The notes: generated by a model from the letters alone, not told the origin. Positions 8,530 through 16,966 are shown, counted from the stretch's first letter. The stretch: 41,730 bases of DNA from Rhizobiaceae bacterium (GCA_905339215.1 CAJPFN010000048.1:1-41730); one strand, 5' to 3'. Numbers and translations are program-made.

Positions 8530-9745
8530 GGCGCTTGAGGTCCTTCAGCAGTTCGCCCGCGATGATCATTTTACGCACCTCGGTGGTGCCGGCGCCGATT
8601 TCGAGCAGCTTGATCGACCGGTAGAGCCGGTTGATCTCCGATTCCCAGATGTAGCCGGTGCCGCCATGGATCTGTACGGCGAGGTCGAGCACCTTGTGCA
8701 CGGCTTCCGCCGCGTACATCACCGAAGCGGCCGTGAGCATGTGGATGTCGCCGCGCCCGCCGCCGCCGATCTCCAGCGGTGCCGCCGCGGCAAGCGTCCG
8801 ATAGGTGAAGGTACGCATGGTCTCCACCTGGACGTACATGTCCGCCAGCATCGACTGCACCATCTGGAACGAGCCGATCGCCTTGCCGAACTGCTTGCGT
8901 GTCATCGCATAGTCGACCGAAAGCTCGAGCGCGCGTTCGGCTACACCCAGGCAGAGCGGCGAGATCATCGCCCGCTCGAGGTCGAGGCCGCTCATCACCA
9001 CGGCGACGCCGCGGTTCTCGCCGCCGACCAGGTTCTCCGCCGGCACGCGGCACTCGTCGAAGACGAGCTCGGCGGTCTGGCTGCCGCGATAGCCCATCTT
9101 CACGAGCTTCTGCGCGACCTTGAAACCGGGGAAACCCTTCTCGACGATAAAGGCGGAGATGCCGTGCGGGCCGCGCTCCCTGTCGGTCTTGGCGTAGACC
9201 AGCAACACGTCGGCGACAGGGCCGTTGGTGATGTAGATCTTCGAGCCGTTGAGCACGTAATGGTCGCCGTCGCGCCGCGCCGTCGTGCGCATCGATCCCA
9301 GCGCATCCGACCCGGCGCCCGGCTCGGTCAGCCCGAGCGCGCCGATCTTGCGGCCCGAGCAGAGGCCGGGCAGGTACTTACGCCGCTGGAGCTCGTCGCC
9401 GTTGCGGTAGATGTTGTTGGCGCAGAGATTGTCATGGGCCACCCAGGCCAGCGCCATGGCGTGGTTCCAGCGTCCGAAGCCCTGCAGCACCAGCCCCGCG
9501 GCGAACAGGTCGAGCCCGGCGCCGCCGTATTGCTCCGGAATGGTGACGCCGAACAGGCCGTTGTCGCCGATCTTGGGAAAGGCGTCCTCAGGCCACCATT
9601 CCTCGGCGTCCATGCGCGGCGCCAGGTCGTAGAGTTCGTTCCTGGCGAAGCGGTCGGCCTGGTCGAGGATCGCCCTCTGGTCGTCGTCGAGGTCGTAGGC
9701 CAGCGGCCTGTTGCTCGCGAGATCGACAGTCTGCCGCAAGGTCAC
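8522..9745 (-). CDS. Acyl-CoA dehydrogenase, isovaleryl-CoA dehydrogenase-like
   Basis: This FAD enzyme introduces an alpha,beta double bond into an acyl-CoA. The 407-residue protein has the full three-domain layout: helical N-domain, FAD/substrate beta-domain with ALGLTEPGAGSDA (136-148) and YITNGPVAD, and a helical C-domain with RKQFGK and IHGGTGY. The catalytic base is placed as in isovaleryl-CoA dehydrogenase: Glu257 in SGLDLERAM, with LLEIGAGTTEVR at the position where straight-chain enzymes carry their Glu. It therefore probably handles a beta-branched acyl-CoA such as isovaleryl- or citronellyl-CoA. It is first in the leftward operon, with divergent promoters at 9746-10030. Confidence 0.92.
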   Translation of the reverse strand: MTLRQTVDLASNRPLAYDLDDDQRAILDQADRFARNELYDLAPRMDAEEWWPEDAFPKIGDNGLFGVTIPEQYGGAGLDLFAAGLVLQGFGRWNHAMALAWVAHDNLCANNIYRNGDELQRRKYLPGLCSGRKIGALGLTEPGAGSDALGSMRTTARRDGDHYVLNGSKIYITNGPVADVLLVYAKTDRERGPHGISAFIVEKGFPGFKVAQKLVKMGYRGSQTAELVFDECRVPAENLVGGENRGVAVVMSGLDLERAMISPLCLGVAERALELSVDYAMTRKQFGKAIGSFQMVQSMLADMYVQVETMRTFTYRTLAAAAPLEIGGGGRGDIHMLTAASVMYAAEAVHKVLDLAVQIHGGTGYIWESEINRLYRSIKLLEIGAGTTEVRKMIIAGELLKDLKRHG

Positions 9746-9818
9746 GCTCTCCTCCCGTCCTCCGACGCCGGCGGACGATCGGTCAGTCCTGCCCGCCCGC
9801 TTCGCCCATCGGATATTA

Positions 9819-9833
9819 ATGAACTAGCTTCAT
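9819..9833. promoter_or_regulatory. Candidate TetR operator, copy 1 (ATGA-N7-TCAT)
   Basis: ATGAACTAGCTTCAT is a 15-bp near-palindrome centred at 9826, upstream of the acyl-CoA dehydrogenase gene. It shares ATGA-N7-TCAT with two other intergenic sites. It is nested inside an outer inverted pair GGATATT/AAATATCC that resembles the Lrp-type repeats at the bkd operon. Confidence 0.5.
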
Positions 9834-9963
9834 CAAATATCCCTAAACGCCTGTCAACCGAATTCGGTGTGAAATCGTCAGCTATCTGGTTGCCGTCTGC
9901 CAGATAGACATACAGGGCGGGAGGTCTCGCAGGCCATCGCGCTTTCGCCTGTTGACACCGCTG

Positions 9964-9978
9964 ATGAATTGAAATCAT
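9964..9978. promoter_or_regulatory. Candidate TetR operator, copy 2 (ATGA-N7-TCAT)
   Basis: ATGAATTGAAATCAT begins seven bases after the TTGACA at 9952-9957, so it overlaps the spacer and -10 zone of the inferred rightward promoter. This is the expected place for a TetR repressor site. Confidence 0.5.
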
Positions 9979-10030
9979 TTATGATCGATACGCCCGCCGA
10001 ACGTGCGGCGGCCAAGTACCGGGGAAAAAC

Positions 10031-10813
10031 GTGTCGCAGCCCACACGCATCGAGCGCAATGGCGCCGTCATGACGATTGTGATCGATCGTGAAGAGCGCC
10101 GCAACGCTCTCAACGAGGCGGTTGCCGCCGGAATCACCGCCGCGCTCGACGCCGCCGAGGCCGACCGCTCCGTCCGCGCCGTCGTGCTCACCGGCGCCGG
10201 CGACAAGGCGTTCTGCGCCGGCGGCGACCTCCAGCTGCAATCGGACGGAACGCCGTTCACCATCGACGCGGCCGATCCCCGCCATTATGTCGCGCGGCTG
10301 CTCAGGCGCATGGACGCCTGCCGCCTGCCGCTCGTCGCGCGCGTCAACGGACCGGCGCTCGCCGGCGGGCTCGGACTGCTCTGCGCCTGCGATCTCGCGG
10401 TGGCGCGCGAGGATGCGAAGATCGGCGTGACCGAGGTCAAGGTCGGCATCTTCCCGATGATGATCCTGCCCTACCTTCTCAGGGTCGTTCCCTATCGCCG
10501 CATGATGGAGCTCTGCCTCACCGGCGAACTGATGACCGCCGCCGAGGCAGTCGCGGACAACATCGTCAACTACGCGGTGCCGGCCGCCGAGCTCGACAGC
10601 AAGCTCGACTGGCTGCTCGACCGCATCACCGGCAAGTCGCCGACTGGCATACGGCTGGGTAAGCAGGCACTGGCGAAAATCCGCGAGATGTCGACCGACG
10701 CCGCGCTCGAATACGCGCAGTTCATGCTCGCCAACATGAGCCGCACCAAGGACGCCCGCGAGGGCATGCTCGCCTTCAACGAGAAGCGCGCGCCGAACTG
10801 GACGGCGGAGTGA
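10031..10813 (+). CDS. Enoyl-CoA hydratase/isomerase (LiuC/AtuE-like crotonase)
   Basis: This 260-residue crotonase probably hydrates the carboxylated product of the operon (a methylglutaconyl- or isohexenylglutaconyl-CoA type compound). It starts at GTG after GGGGAAAA; no nearer ATG fits. Oxyanion-hole segments are AFCAGGDL (60-67) and NGPALAGGLGLLCACD (106-121). Of the two catalytic glutamates of classical hydratases, the second is present (Glu135 in IGVTEVKVG) but the first is Gly115. That may mean a different chemistry (isomerase or lyase) or reliance on one Glu. It is first in the rightward operon, 7 bases ahead of the AtuA-family gene. Confidence 0.85.
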   Translation: MSQPTRIERNGAVMTIVIDREERRNALNEAVAAGITAALDAAEADRSVRAVVLTGAGDKAFCAGGDLQLQSDGTPFTIDAADPRHYVARLLRRMDACRLPLVARVNGPALAGGLGLLCACDLAVAREDAKIGVTEVKVGIFPMMILPYLLRVVPYRRMMELCLTGELMTAAEAVADNIVNYAVPAAELDSKLDWLLDRITGKSPTGIRLGKQALAKIREMSTDAALEYAQFMLANMSRTKDAREGMLAFNEKRAPNWTAE

Positions 10814-10820
10814 GCCGGCG

Positions 10821-12671
10821 ATGAAGAAGACGGTTCGCATCGGCTGCGGCGCGGGCTTCTGGGGCGACAGCCCGGAGGGTCCGAAGCAGCTCGTCCGCAA
10901 GGGCGGCATCGACTATCTGGTCCTCGACTACCTGGCCGAGATCACCATGTCGATCCTCGCCCGGATGAAGGCGAAGAGCCCCGACCTTGGCTATGCCACC
11001 GACTTCGTCGGCGCTGTGATGAAGCCGCTCGCCCGCGAAATCGCCGAGAAGCGCGTCCGCGTCGTCACCAATGCCGGCGGCATCAACCCCGAAGCCTGCG
11101 GCAGGGCGCTGGAGGCGGTGTTCCGCGAGGCCGGCGTCGATCTCAAGGTCGCCGTGGTCAAGGGCGACGACCTGTCCGGCCGCCTCGACCGCTACCGGGA
11201 GGCGGGCGTGCGCGAGATGTTTTCCGGCGCGCCGCTGCCCGAGCGCATGGCCAGCGTCAACGCCTATCTCGGCGCGTTCCCGATCGCGGCGGCGCTCGAT
11301 GCTGGCGCCGACGTCGTCGTCACCGGGCGCTGCGTCGATTCCGCCGTGGTCCTCGGCCCGCTGATCCACGAGTTCGGCTGGAAGCCGACCGACTTCGATC
11401 TGCTATCGGCCGGCAGCCTCGCCGGCCACGTGCTCGAATGCGGCGCGCAGGTCACCGGCGGCATCTTCACCGACTGGCGCAGCGTCGCCGACGGCTGGGA
11501 CAACATGGGCTTCCCCATCGCCGAGTGCGGTGCCGACGGCGGCTTCGTCGTCACCAAGCCCGCCGGCACCGGCGGCCTCGTCTCGCCCGCCACCGTCGGC
11601 GAGCAGATCGTCTACGAAGTCGGCGATCCCGCTGCCTACGTTCTTCCCGACGTCACCTGCGACTGGTCCGGCGTGCGCCTCGAGCAGGTTGGCCCCGACC
11701 GCGTCAGGGTCGTCGGCGCCAGGGGCCGCGCACCGACATCCGCCTACAAGGTTTCCGCCACCTACGCCGACGGTTACCGGGCAACCGTGACGATGATGAT
11801 CGCCGGCCGCGACGCCGCCGCGAAGGCCGACGCCGTCGGACGCGCCTTCCTGTCGCGATGCCGCCGCCTGATGGCCGAAGCCGGCCATGCCGACTTCGCC
11901 GAGACATCGACGGAAGTGCTCGGCGCGGAATCGGGCTATGGCGCCGCCTCACGCACGGCGGCGACGCGCGAGGTGATCCTGAAGATCGGCGTCCGCCACG
12001 CGTCGCGCGATGCGCTGCAGGTCTTCGCCCGCGAGATCTATCCCGCAGCGACCGCCATGGCGCAGGGGCTCACCGGCTTCGCCGGCGGGCGGCCGGAACC
12101 CCAGCCCGTCATCCGCCTGTTCTCCTTCCTCGCCGGCAAGGCCGACATCCCGGTCTCCGTTTCCTTCGGCGGCGAGGAGAAGACCGTGCCCATCTTCCTG
12201 CCCAACGCTGCGCCGGACGAACGGCCGGCGCCGCCGGCTGCCGACGAAACCGCGGGCGCAGCCGCTGCAGGCCCTGTCCTCCACGTGCCGCTGATCGCGC
12301 TCGCCCATGGGCGCAGCGGCGACAAGGGCGACATCGCCAACATCGGCGTGCTGGCGCGCCGGCCTGAATTCGCGCCGCTGCTGCGCCGCCAGCTGACGCC
12401 GCAGGCGGTGCGCGCCTACTTCGCCCACTATGCGAAGGGCGAGGTGGAGCGCTTCGACTGGCCGGGCCTCGCCGGCATGAACTTCATGCTGCACCAGGGA
12501 TTGGGCGGCGGCGGCATCGCCTCGCTGCGCCATGACCCCCAGGGCAAGGCGCTGGCGCAGATACTCATGGACTTCCCGGTCGCCGTACCGGCCGCGTGGC
12601 TGGACGACGGCGGCCCGCTCGCCGGCTGGACCGAACTGCTTGCCGCCGACGGCGCGCCGACAGATCGATGA
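10821..12671 (+). CDS. atuA: AtuA-family protein (DUF1446 plus C-terminal domain)
   Basis: This 616-residue protein belongs to the family named for acyclic terpene utilisation gene A, whose biochemical role is not established as far as I know. The main domain (1 to about 450) opens with VRIGCGAGFWGDSPEG and contains VVTNAGGINPEACGRAL, VVVTGRCVDSAVVLGPLI and ECGAQVTGGIFTDW. After a linker, a second domain (from about 490) contains ALAHGRSGDKGDIANIGV and ends with a Gly-rich GLGGGGIASLRHDPQGKALAQ. The overall length fits the two-domain form. The stop overlaps the biotin carboxylase start (ATGA), so it is coupled to the carboxylase, as in atu clusters. Confidence 0.88.
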   Translation: MKKTVRIGCGAGFWGDSPEGPKQLVRKGGIDYLVLDYLAEITMSILARMKAKSPDLGYATDFVGAVMKPLAREIAEKRVRVVTNAGGINPEACGRALEAVFREAGVDLKVAVVKGDDLSGRLDRYREAGVREMFSGAPLPERMASVNAYLGAFPIAAALDAGADVVVTGRCVDSAVVLGPLIHEFGWKPTDFDLLSAGSLAGHVLECGAQVTGGIFTDWRSVADGWDNMGFPIAECGADGGFVVTKPAGTGGLVSPATVGEQIVYEVGDPAAYVLPDVTCDWSGVRLEQVGPDRVRVVGARGRAPTSAYKVSATYADGYRATVTMMIAGRDAAAKADAVGRAFLSRCRRLMAEAGHADFAETSTEVLGAESGYGAASRTAATREVILKIGVRHASRDALQVFAREIYPAATAMAQGLTGFAGGRPEPQPVIRLFSFLAGKADIPVSVSFGGEEKTVPIFLPNAAPDERPAPPAADETAGAAAAGPVLHVPLIALAHGRSGDKGDIANIGVLARRPEFAPLLRRQLTPQAVRAYFAHYAKGEVERFDWPGLAGMNFMLHQGLGGGGIASLRHDPQGKALAQILMDFPVAVPAAWLDDGGPLAGWTELLAADGAPTDR

Positions 12672-14194
12672 CAATGAACAAGCACCTCGCCGCAACCGCC
12701 ACTTCTGTTAGTGCACGCTTACCATTCCGCAAGATCCTGATCGCCAACCGGGGCGAGATCGCCTGCCGCGTCATGCACACGCTGAAGGAACTCGGCATCG
12801 CCTCGGTAGCGATCCATCACCGGGTAGAGGCGCGTTCGCGCCATGTGCGCATGGCAGACGAGGCGATCGAGATCGGCGGCGACACGCCCGTCGCGGCCCA
12901 TCTCGACATCGCCCGGATCGTCGCTGCGGCGAAGGCCTGCGGCGCCGACGCCATCCATCCCGGCTACGGATTCCTGTCGGAGAACGCGCGCTTCGCCGCC
13001 GCAGTTGCCGAGGCGGGCATCGCTTTCATCGGTCCGGACGCCGAGACGATCCGGCTGATGGGCGACAAGATCTCGGCGCGCAACTTCGCCGAGGCGCACG
13101 GCGTGCCGGTCGCGCCCTCGGTCATGCCGTCCGGTGACCTCGCCGCGTTCACCGCGGCCGCCGAGAAGATCGGCTTCCCGCTGCTCATCAAGGCGGCGGC
13201 CGGCGGCGGCGGCAAGGGCATGAGCATCGTGCGCTCGGCCACCGATCTCGCCGAGGCGGCGCGCATCGCCTCCAGCGAGGCGCAGCGCTACTTCGGCGAC
13301 GGCCGCATCTACGCCGAGGTCTATGTCGAGCGTCCGCGCCACATCGAGGTGCAGGTGCTCGGCGACGGCGAGGGCAACGCCATCCACCTCTTCGAGCGCG
13401 AATGCTCGGTGCAGCGCCGTTTCCAGAAGATCGTCGAGGAAGCCCCAGCAGCGAACCTGCCGGCCCCCCTGCGCGACGGCATCTGCAAGGCGGCGGTCAA
13501 ACTCGCCGCGGCGGCGCGCTACAAGAACGCCGGTACGGTCGAGTTCATCCTCGGCGCCGACGGCCGCTTCTTCTTCCTCGAGATGAACACGCGCCTCCAG
13601 GTCGAGCACCCGGTGACCGAGATGATCACCGGCGTCGACCTGGTGCGCGCCCAGATCGAGATCGCCGCCGGCCGCGGCCTGCCCTTCGCCCAGGATCACG
13701 TGCGCGTCCGCGGCCACGCCATCGAGTGCCGCATCTGCGCCGAGGACCCCGAGCGCGGCTTCCTGCCGGAAACCGGTACGCTGCGCTATCTCGGCGTTCC
13801 GGAGGCGCCCTGGCTGCGCTTCGAGAACGCGCTCGACGCCGGTCAGAAGATCACCGCCGACTTCGATTCCATGCTCGCCAAGCTCGTCGTCCACGGCGGC
13901 GACCGTGCCGAGGCAATCCGGCGGTCCGTCGATGCGCTCGGCGAACTCGCATTGCTCGGCGTGCGCACCAACACCGACTATCTGGCGCGCGTCCTCGCCC
14001 ACGCGGCGTTCGGCGCCGGCGACCTGCACACCGGCTTCGTCGCCGAGCACGGCGCGGCGCTCGCCGCTGGCGAGCCGGGTCCGACCGAGCTCGACGCGGT
14101 TCTGATCGCCGCCGCGCTCGGCTTCCGCGAGTTCCGCGACATCGCCTTCGGCGTTCCCGAGCCGCACGCGACCATCGGTCGGTGGAGGAACTGA
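12668..14194 (+). CDS. Biotin carboxylase subunit of an acyl-CoA carboxylase
   Basis: This subunit carboxylates biotin with ATP and bicarbonate. The 508-residue protein starts at the ATG overlapping the AtuA stop. It has the biotin carboxylase fold: FRKILIANRGEIACRV (20-35), HPGYGFLSENARFA, the ATP-grasp glycine loop AAAGGGGKGMS (176-186), ECSVQRRFQK and EMNTRLQVEHPVTE. In methylcrotonyl- and geranyl-CoA carboxylases this domain is fused to a carrier in one alpha chain of about 660 residues. Here the frame stops just after the carboxylase domain (IGRWRN) and the carrier is a separate gene 3 bp on, so the alpha chain is split. No frameshift is needed to explain it, since the next gene has its own ATG. 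Confidence 0.92.
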   Translation: MTMNKHLAATATSVSARLPFRKILIANRGEIACRVMHTLKELGIASVAIHHRVEARSRHVRMADEAIEIGGDTPVAAHLDIARIVAAAKACGADAIHPGYGFLSENARFAAAVAEAGIAFIGPDAETIRLMGDKISARNFAEAHGVPVAPSVMPSGDLAAFTAAAEKIGFPLLIKAAAGGGGKGMSIVRSATDLAEAARIASSEAQRYFGDGRIYAEVYVERPRHIEVQVLGDGEGNAIHLFERECSVQRRFQKIVEEAPAANLPAPLRDGICKAAVKLAAAARYKNAGTVEFILGADGRFFFLEMNTRLQVEHPVTEMITGVDLVRAQIEIAAGRGLPFAQDHVRVRGHAIECRICAEDPERGFLPETGTLRYLGVPEAPWLRFENALDAGQKITADFDSMLAKLVVHGGDRAEAIRRSVDALGELALLGVRTNTDYLARVLAHAAFGAGDLHTGFVAEHGAALAAGEPGPTELDAVLIAAALGFREFRDIAFGVPEPHATIGRWRN

Positions 14195-14196
14195 CC

Positions 14197-14697
14197 ATGG
14201 CCTTCAGGATCACCGTCGACGGGTACAGTCACACGGTCGAGATAGTCGGCCGGCGGCCGCATCTGGTCGTCAGGATCGATGGCCGCGAGCACGAAGTCTC
14301 CGCCACCGGGACGCTTGAGGATGGGCGTCAGACGATCGAGATCGCCGGCACGCCTCTGCATTTCGCCCGTGCACATGCAGGCGACGGACTTGTCGTCCGG
14401 CTCAACGGCCGAACCTTCGACACGGCCATCGTCGATCCGCGTACGGAGGCGGAAGGCGCAGGCGGCGGGCTCGACCACATCCGGGCGCCGATGCCGGGTT
14501 CGGTGGTCAGCGTGCACAGGCAGCAGGGCGAGGACGTGCTGCGCGGCGAGGCGATCGTGACGATCGAGAGCATGAAGCTGCAGACCGCGCTGGCGGCGCC
14601 GCGCGACGGGCGCATCGCCGCGCTGCTGCGGCGCGAGGGCGAGACCTTCGACAAGGACGAAGTGATCGTACGCCTCGAAGAGGCGGAAGAGGCCTGA
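14197..14697 (+). CDS. Biotin carboxyl carrier protein with BT-like N-domain
   Basis: This 166-residue partner of the preceding biotin carboxylase starts two bases after its stop, with GGTGGAGG upstream in the carboxylase tail. Residues 1 to about 85 form a beta-rich segment (FRITVDGYSHTVEIVG, then LVVRLNGRTFD) that looks like the BT domain linking carboxylase and carboxyltransferase in fused alpha chains. Residues about 93-163 are a biotinyl domain with APMPGSVV (97-104) and ESMKLQ, biotin on Lys127. ESMKL replaces the common EAMKM. Together with the preceding gene it adds up to a normal alpha subunit. Confidence 0.92.
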   Translation: MAFRITVDGYSHTVEIVGRRPHLVVRIDGREHEVSATGTLEDGRQTIEIAGTPLHFARAHAGDGLVVRLNGRTFDTAIVDPRTEAEGAGGGLDHIRAPMPGSVVSVHRQQGEDVLRGEAIVTIESMKLQTALAAPRDGRIAALLRREGETFDKDEVIVRLEEAEEA

Positions 14698-14701
14698 GGC
14701 G

Positions 14702-16306
14702 ATGCGCAGGATCCAGTCCATGATCTCTACGTCGGGCGCGGAGTTCCGCCGCAACGACGAGCACAACCGGGCCCTGGCGCGGGCTTTCCGCGAGAGGCAG
14801 GAGGCCGCCCGCCACATACGCCCGCAGCGCGACCTCGACCGGCTCTTCAGGCAGGGCAAGATGCGCCCGCGCGAGCGCATCGAGAAGCTGCTCGATCCCG
14901 GCACGCCGTTCCTCGAGCTGTCGTCGCTCGCCGCCAACATGGCCTATGGCGGGGAATCGCCTTCGGCCAGTTCCATCGTCGGCATCGGCGTAGTCTCCGG
15001 CCGCGAGGTCATCCTGCGCGCCGACGACCCGACGGTGAAGGGCGGCGCCTGGTATCCGCTGACGGTGAAGAAGATCGTCCGCGCCCTCGACATCGCCATG
15101 GAGAACCGGCTGCCGGTGATCCATCTGTGCGATTCGGCCGGCGGCTTCCTGCAGCTCCAGTCGGAACTCTTCCCCGACCGCTACATGGGCGGCCGCATCT
15201 TCCGCAACCAGTCGATCCTGTCGAAGATGGGCGTCAAGCAGCTGGCGCTGGTCTTCGGCCACTGCACCGCCGGCGGCGCCTACATTCCGGGCCTCTCCGA
15301 CTACAACGTCATCGTGCGCGGCACCGGCGCGGTGTTCCTCGGCGGCCCGCCGCTGGTGAAGGCGGCGACCGGCGAGGAGGTCACCGTCGAGGAGCTCGGC
15401 GGCGCCGACATGCACACGTCCGTGTCGGGCACCTGCGACTATCCCGCCGCGAGCGAGGACGAGGCCATCCACATCGGCCGCGAGATCGTCGCCCAGTGGG
15501 ACCGGCCGAAGAAGTGGGACTGCCAGCGCGAGGCGCCCGAGGATCCCGCCTACGACCCGCAGGAGATCTACGGAATCCTGCCGGACGACATCAAGAAGTC
15601 GTTCGACATGCGCGAGATCATCGCCCGCATCGTCGACGGCAGCCGCTTCCACGAGTACCAGCCGAACTACGGCACGACGCTGGTCTGCGGCTTCGCCAAC
15701 ATCTGGGGCTGGAAGGTCGGCATCCTCGCCAACAACGGCGTGCTCTTCAACGATTCCTCGCTGAAGGGCGCCCACTTCATCGAGCTGTGCAACCAGAACA
15801 ACACGCCGCTGGTCTTCCTGCAGAACATTACCGGCTACATGATCGGCCGCGAGTACGAGCGCAAGGGCATCACCAAGGACGGCGCCAAGATGATCATGGC
15901 ACAGTCCTGCTCGGCCGTGCCGAAGTTCACGGTCATGTGCAACGGCTCGTTCGGCGCCGGCAACTACGGCATGTGCGGCCGCGCCTTCGACGGCCGCCTG
16001 TTGTTCTCCTGGCCGAACCACCAAATCGGCGTGATGGGCGGCGACCAGGCCGCCAACACGCTGGCCGAGGTGAAGCTCAATCAGATGAAGCGCGCCGGCC
16101 AGGTCGACCAGGCCGAGGTCGACCGCGTTTGGGAAGAGACCCGCAAGGCCTACCAGGAGCAGCTGTCGGCCTACTACTCGACCTCGCAACTGTGGGACGA
16201 CGGCATTCTCGACCCGGTCGACACGCGCAACGCGCTGGGCGTCGCCATCTCCGCCTCGCTCAACGCGCCGCTCGGCGATCCGGGCTACGGCGTCTTCCGG
16301 TTCTGA
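14702..16306 (+). CDS. Acyl-CoA carboxylase beta subunit (carboxyltransferase; MCC/GCC family)
   Basis: This subunit transfers carboxylate from biotin to the gamma carbon of an alpha,beta-unsaturated branched acyl-CoA. The 534-residue protein is of the usual length, with both crotonase-like halves: DDPTVKGGAWYPLTVKK (108-124), FGHCTAGGAYIPGLSD, FLGGPPLVKAATGEEV, then NNGVLFNDSSLKGAHFIELC and FLQNITGYMIGREYE. At the segment where methylcrotonyl-CoA carboxylases read HFGRIF, this protein has MGGRIF, so the bulky Phe is Gly163. From memory, structural work on Pseudomonas enzymes tied Phe to methylcrotonyl-CoA and Gly to geranyl-CoA. A geranyl-CoA-like, longer substrate is therefore favoured. Confidence 0.92.
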   Translation: MRRIQSMISTSGAEFRRNDEHNRALARAFRERQEAARHIRPQRDLDRLFRQGKMRPRERIEKLLDPGTPFLELSSLAANMAYGGESPSASSIVGIGVVSGREVILRADDPTVKGGAWYPLTVKKIVRALDIAMENRLPVIHLCDSAGGFLQLQSELFPDRYMGGRIFRNQSILSKMGVKQLALVFGHCTAGGAYIPGLSDYNVIVRGTGAVFLGGPPLVKAATGEEVTVEELGGADMHTSVSGTCDYPAASEDEAIHIGREIVAQWDRPKKWDCQREAPEDPAYDPQEIYGILPDDIKKSFDMREIIARIVDGSRFHEYQPNYGTTLVCGFANIWGWKVGILANNGVLFNDSSLKGAHFIELCNQNNTPLVFLQNITGYMIGREYERKGITKDGAKMIMAQSCSAVPKFTVMCNGSFGAGNYGMCGRAFDGRLLFSWPNHQIGVMGGDQAANTLAEVKLNQMKRAGQVDQAEVDRVWEETRKAYQEQLSAYYSTSQLWDDGILDPVDTRNALGVAISASLNAPLGDPGYGVFRF

Positions 16307-16309
16307 GCC

Positions 16310-16966
16310 ATGGAACCGATCGTCTTCTACTTCGACTTCGCCTCGCCCTATGCCTACTTCGCCGCCGACGGCATCGAGAGGATCGCAGCGGAGCACGGGC
16401 GAACGGTCGAGTGGCGCGCCTTCCTCGCCTGGGCGGCGTTCAAGGCGCACGGCATCTCGCCGCCGATGGACGTACCGGCCAGGCACGCCTACTTCATCAC
16501 CGACATGATCCGCTCGGCAGCCTTCCACGGCGTCCCCTACCGGCAACCGAAGCTGCCGGTGTCGACGCATCGCGCCGCGCGCCTCTTCCACGTCGTTGCC
16601 GCGGAAGATCCCGGCACGGCGCGCGCCTTCGCGCGCAGGGCGCTTTCCGTCTTTTTCGCCGAGGGCGAGGACATCGCCGCCGAGGCGGTCGTCCTGCGCA
16701 TCGCGCAGGAATGCGGGATCGACGCAGCAAGCGCCCGTGAGGCGATCGAAAGCCAGTCCGGCCGCGCCCTGCTCGCTGCCGCCGTCGACCGGGCCGTCGC
16801 CGACGGCGTCTGCGGCTCGCCCTTCTTCCTCGTCGACGGCGAGCCTTTCTTCGGCGCCGACCGGCTTCCCCAGATTGCGTGGCGTCTCTCCCAAACCAGG
16901 CCGACGAGCGTTCCGGGCGCGGCACCGCCCGGAACGCTCTCCACCGGGGATTCCGCCGGGACTTGA
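16310..16966 (+). CDS. DsbA-family / 2-hydroxychromene-2-carboxylate isomerase-like protein
   Basis: This 218-residue thioredoxin-fold protein is of the kappa-GST/HCCA-isomerase type. The N-terminal YFDFASPYAYFAADGIE (7-23) supplies the glutathione-binding Ser12 rather than a CxxC disulfide. The C-terminal block DGVCGSPFFLVDGEPFFGAD (163-182) is the family cis-Pro/strand signature. Known members isomerise aromatic ring-fission intermediates with glutathione; no aromatic pathway is evident here, so the role in an acyl-CoA operon is open. The start is 4 bases after the carboxyltransferase stop. The last 20 or so residues are low complexity, and the DNA there forms a strong hairpin. Confidence 0.82.
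   Translation: MEPIVFYFDFASPYAYFAADGIERIAAEHGRTVEWRAFLAWAAFKAHGISPPMDVPARHAYFITDMIRSAAFHGVPYRQPKLPVSTHRAARLFHVVAAEDPGTARAFARRALSVFFAEGEDIAAEAVVLRIAQECGIDAASAREAIESQSGRALLAAAVDRAVADGVCGSPFFLVDGEPFFGADRLPQIAWRLSQTRPTSVPGAAPPGTLSTGDSAGT
16906..16939. terminator. Perfect 14-bp GC hairpin at the 3' end of the isomerase-like gene
   Basis: GAGCGTTCCGGGCG (16906-16919) pairs perfectly with CGCCCGGAACGCTC (16926-16939) around a 6-base loop. It lies inside the coding sequence, 25 bases before the stop, and 84 bases before the next gene. No T-run follows, so intrinsic termination is doubtful. Partial attenuation or protection of the upstream mRNA from 3' decay is possible. Confidence 0.45.

Larger units (their letters stand above)
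9746..10030. promoter_or_regulatory. Divergent control region of the two acyl-CoA operons
   Basis: This 285-bp A+T-richer gap contains several symmetric sites. GGATATT (9811-9817) and AAATATCC (9835-9842) flank ATGAACTAGCTTCAT (9819-9833). A perfect 12-bp palindrome ACCGAATTCGGT is at 9857-9868. A hairpin pairs CTATCTGG (9882-9889) with CCAGATAG (9900-9907). ATGAATTGAAATCAT is at 9964-9978. TTGACA at 9952-9957 is a good -35 for the rightward operon; the -10 would fall within or just after the last site, so a bound repressor would block it. No gene is visible in the gap. Confidence 0.6.
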
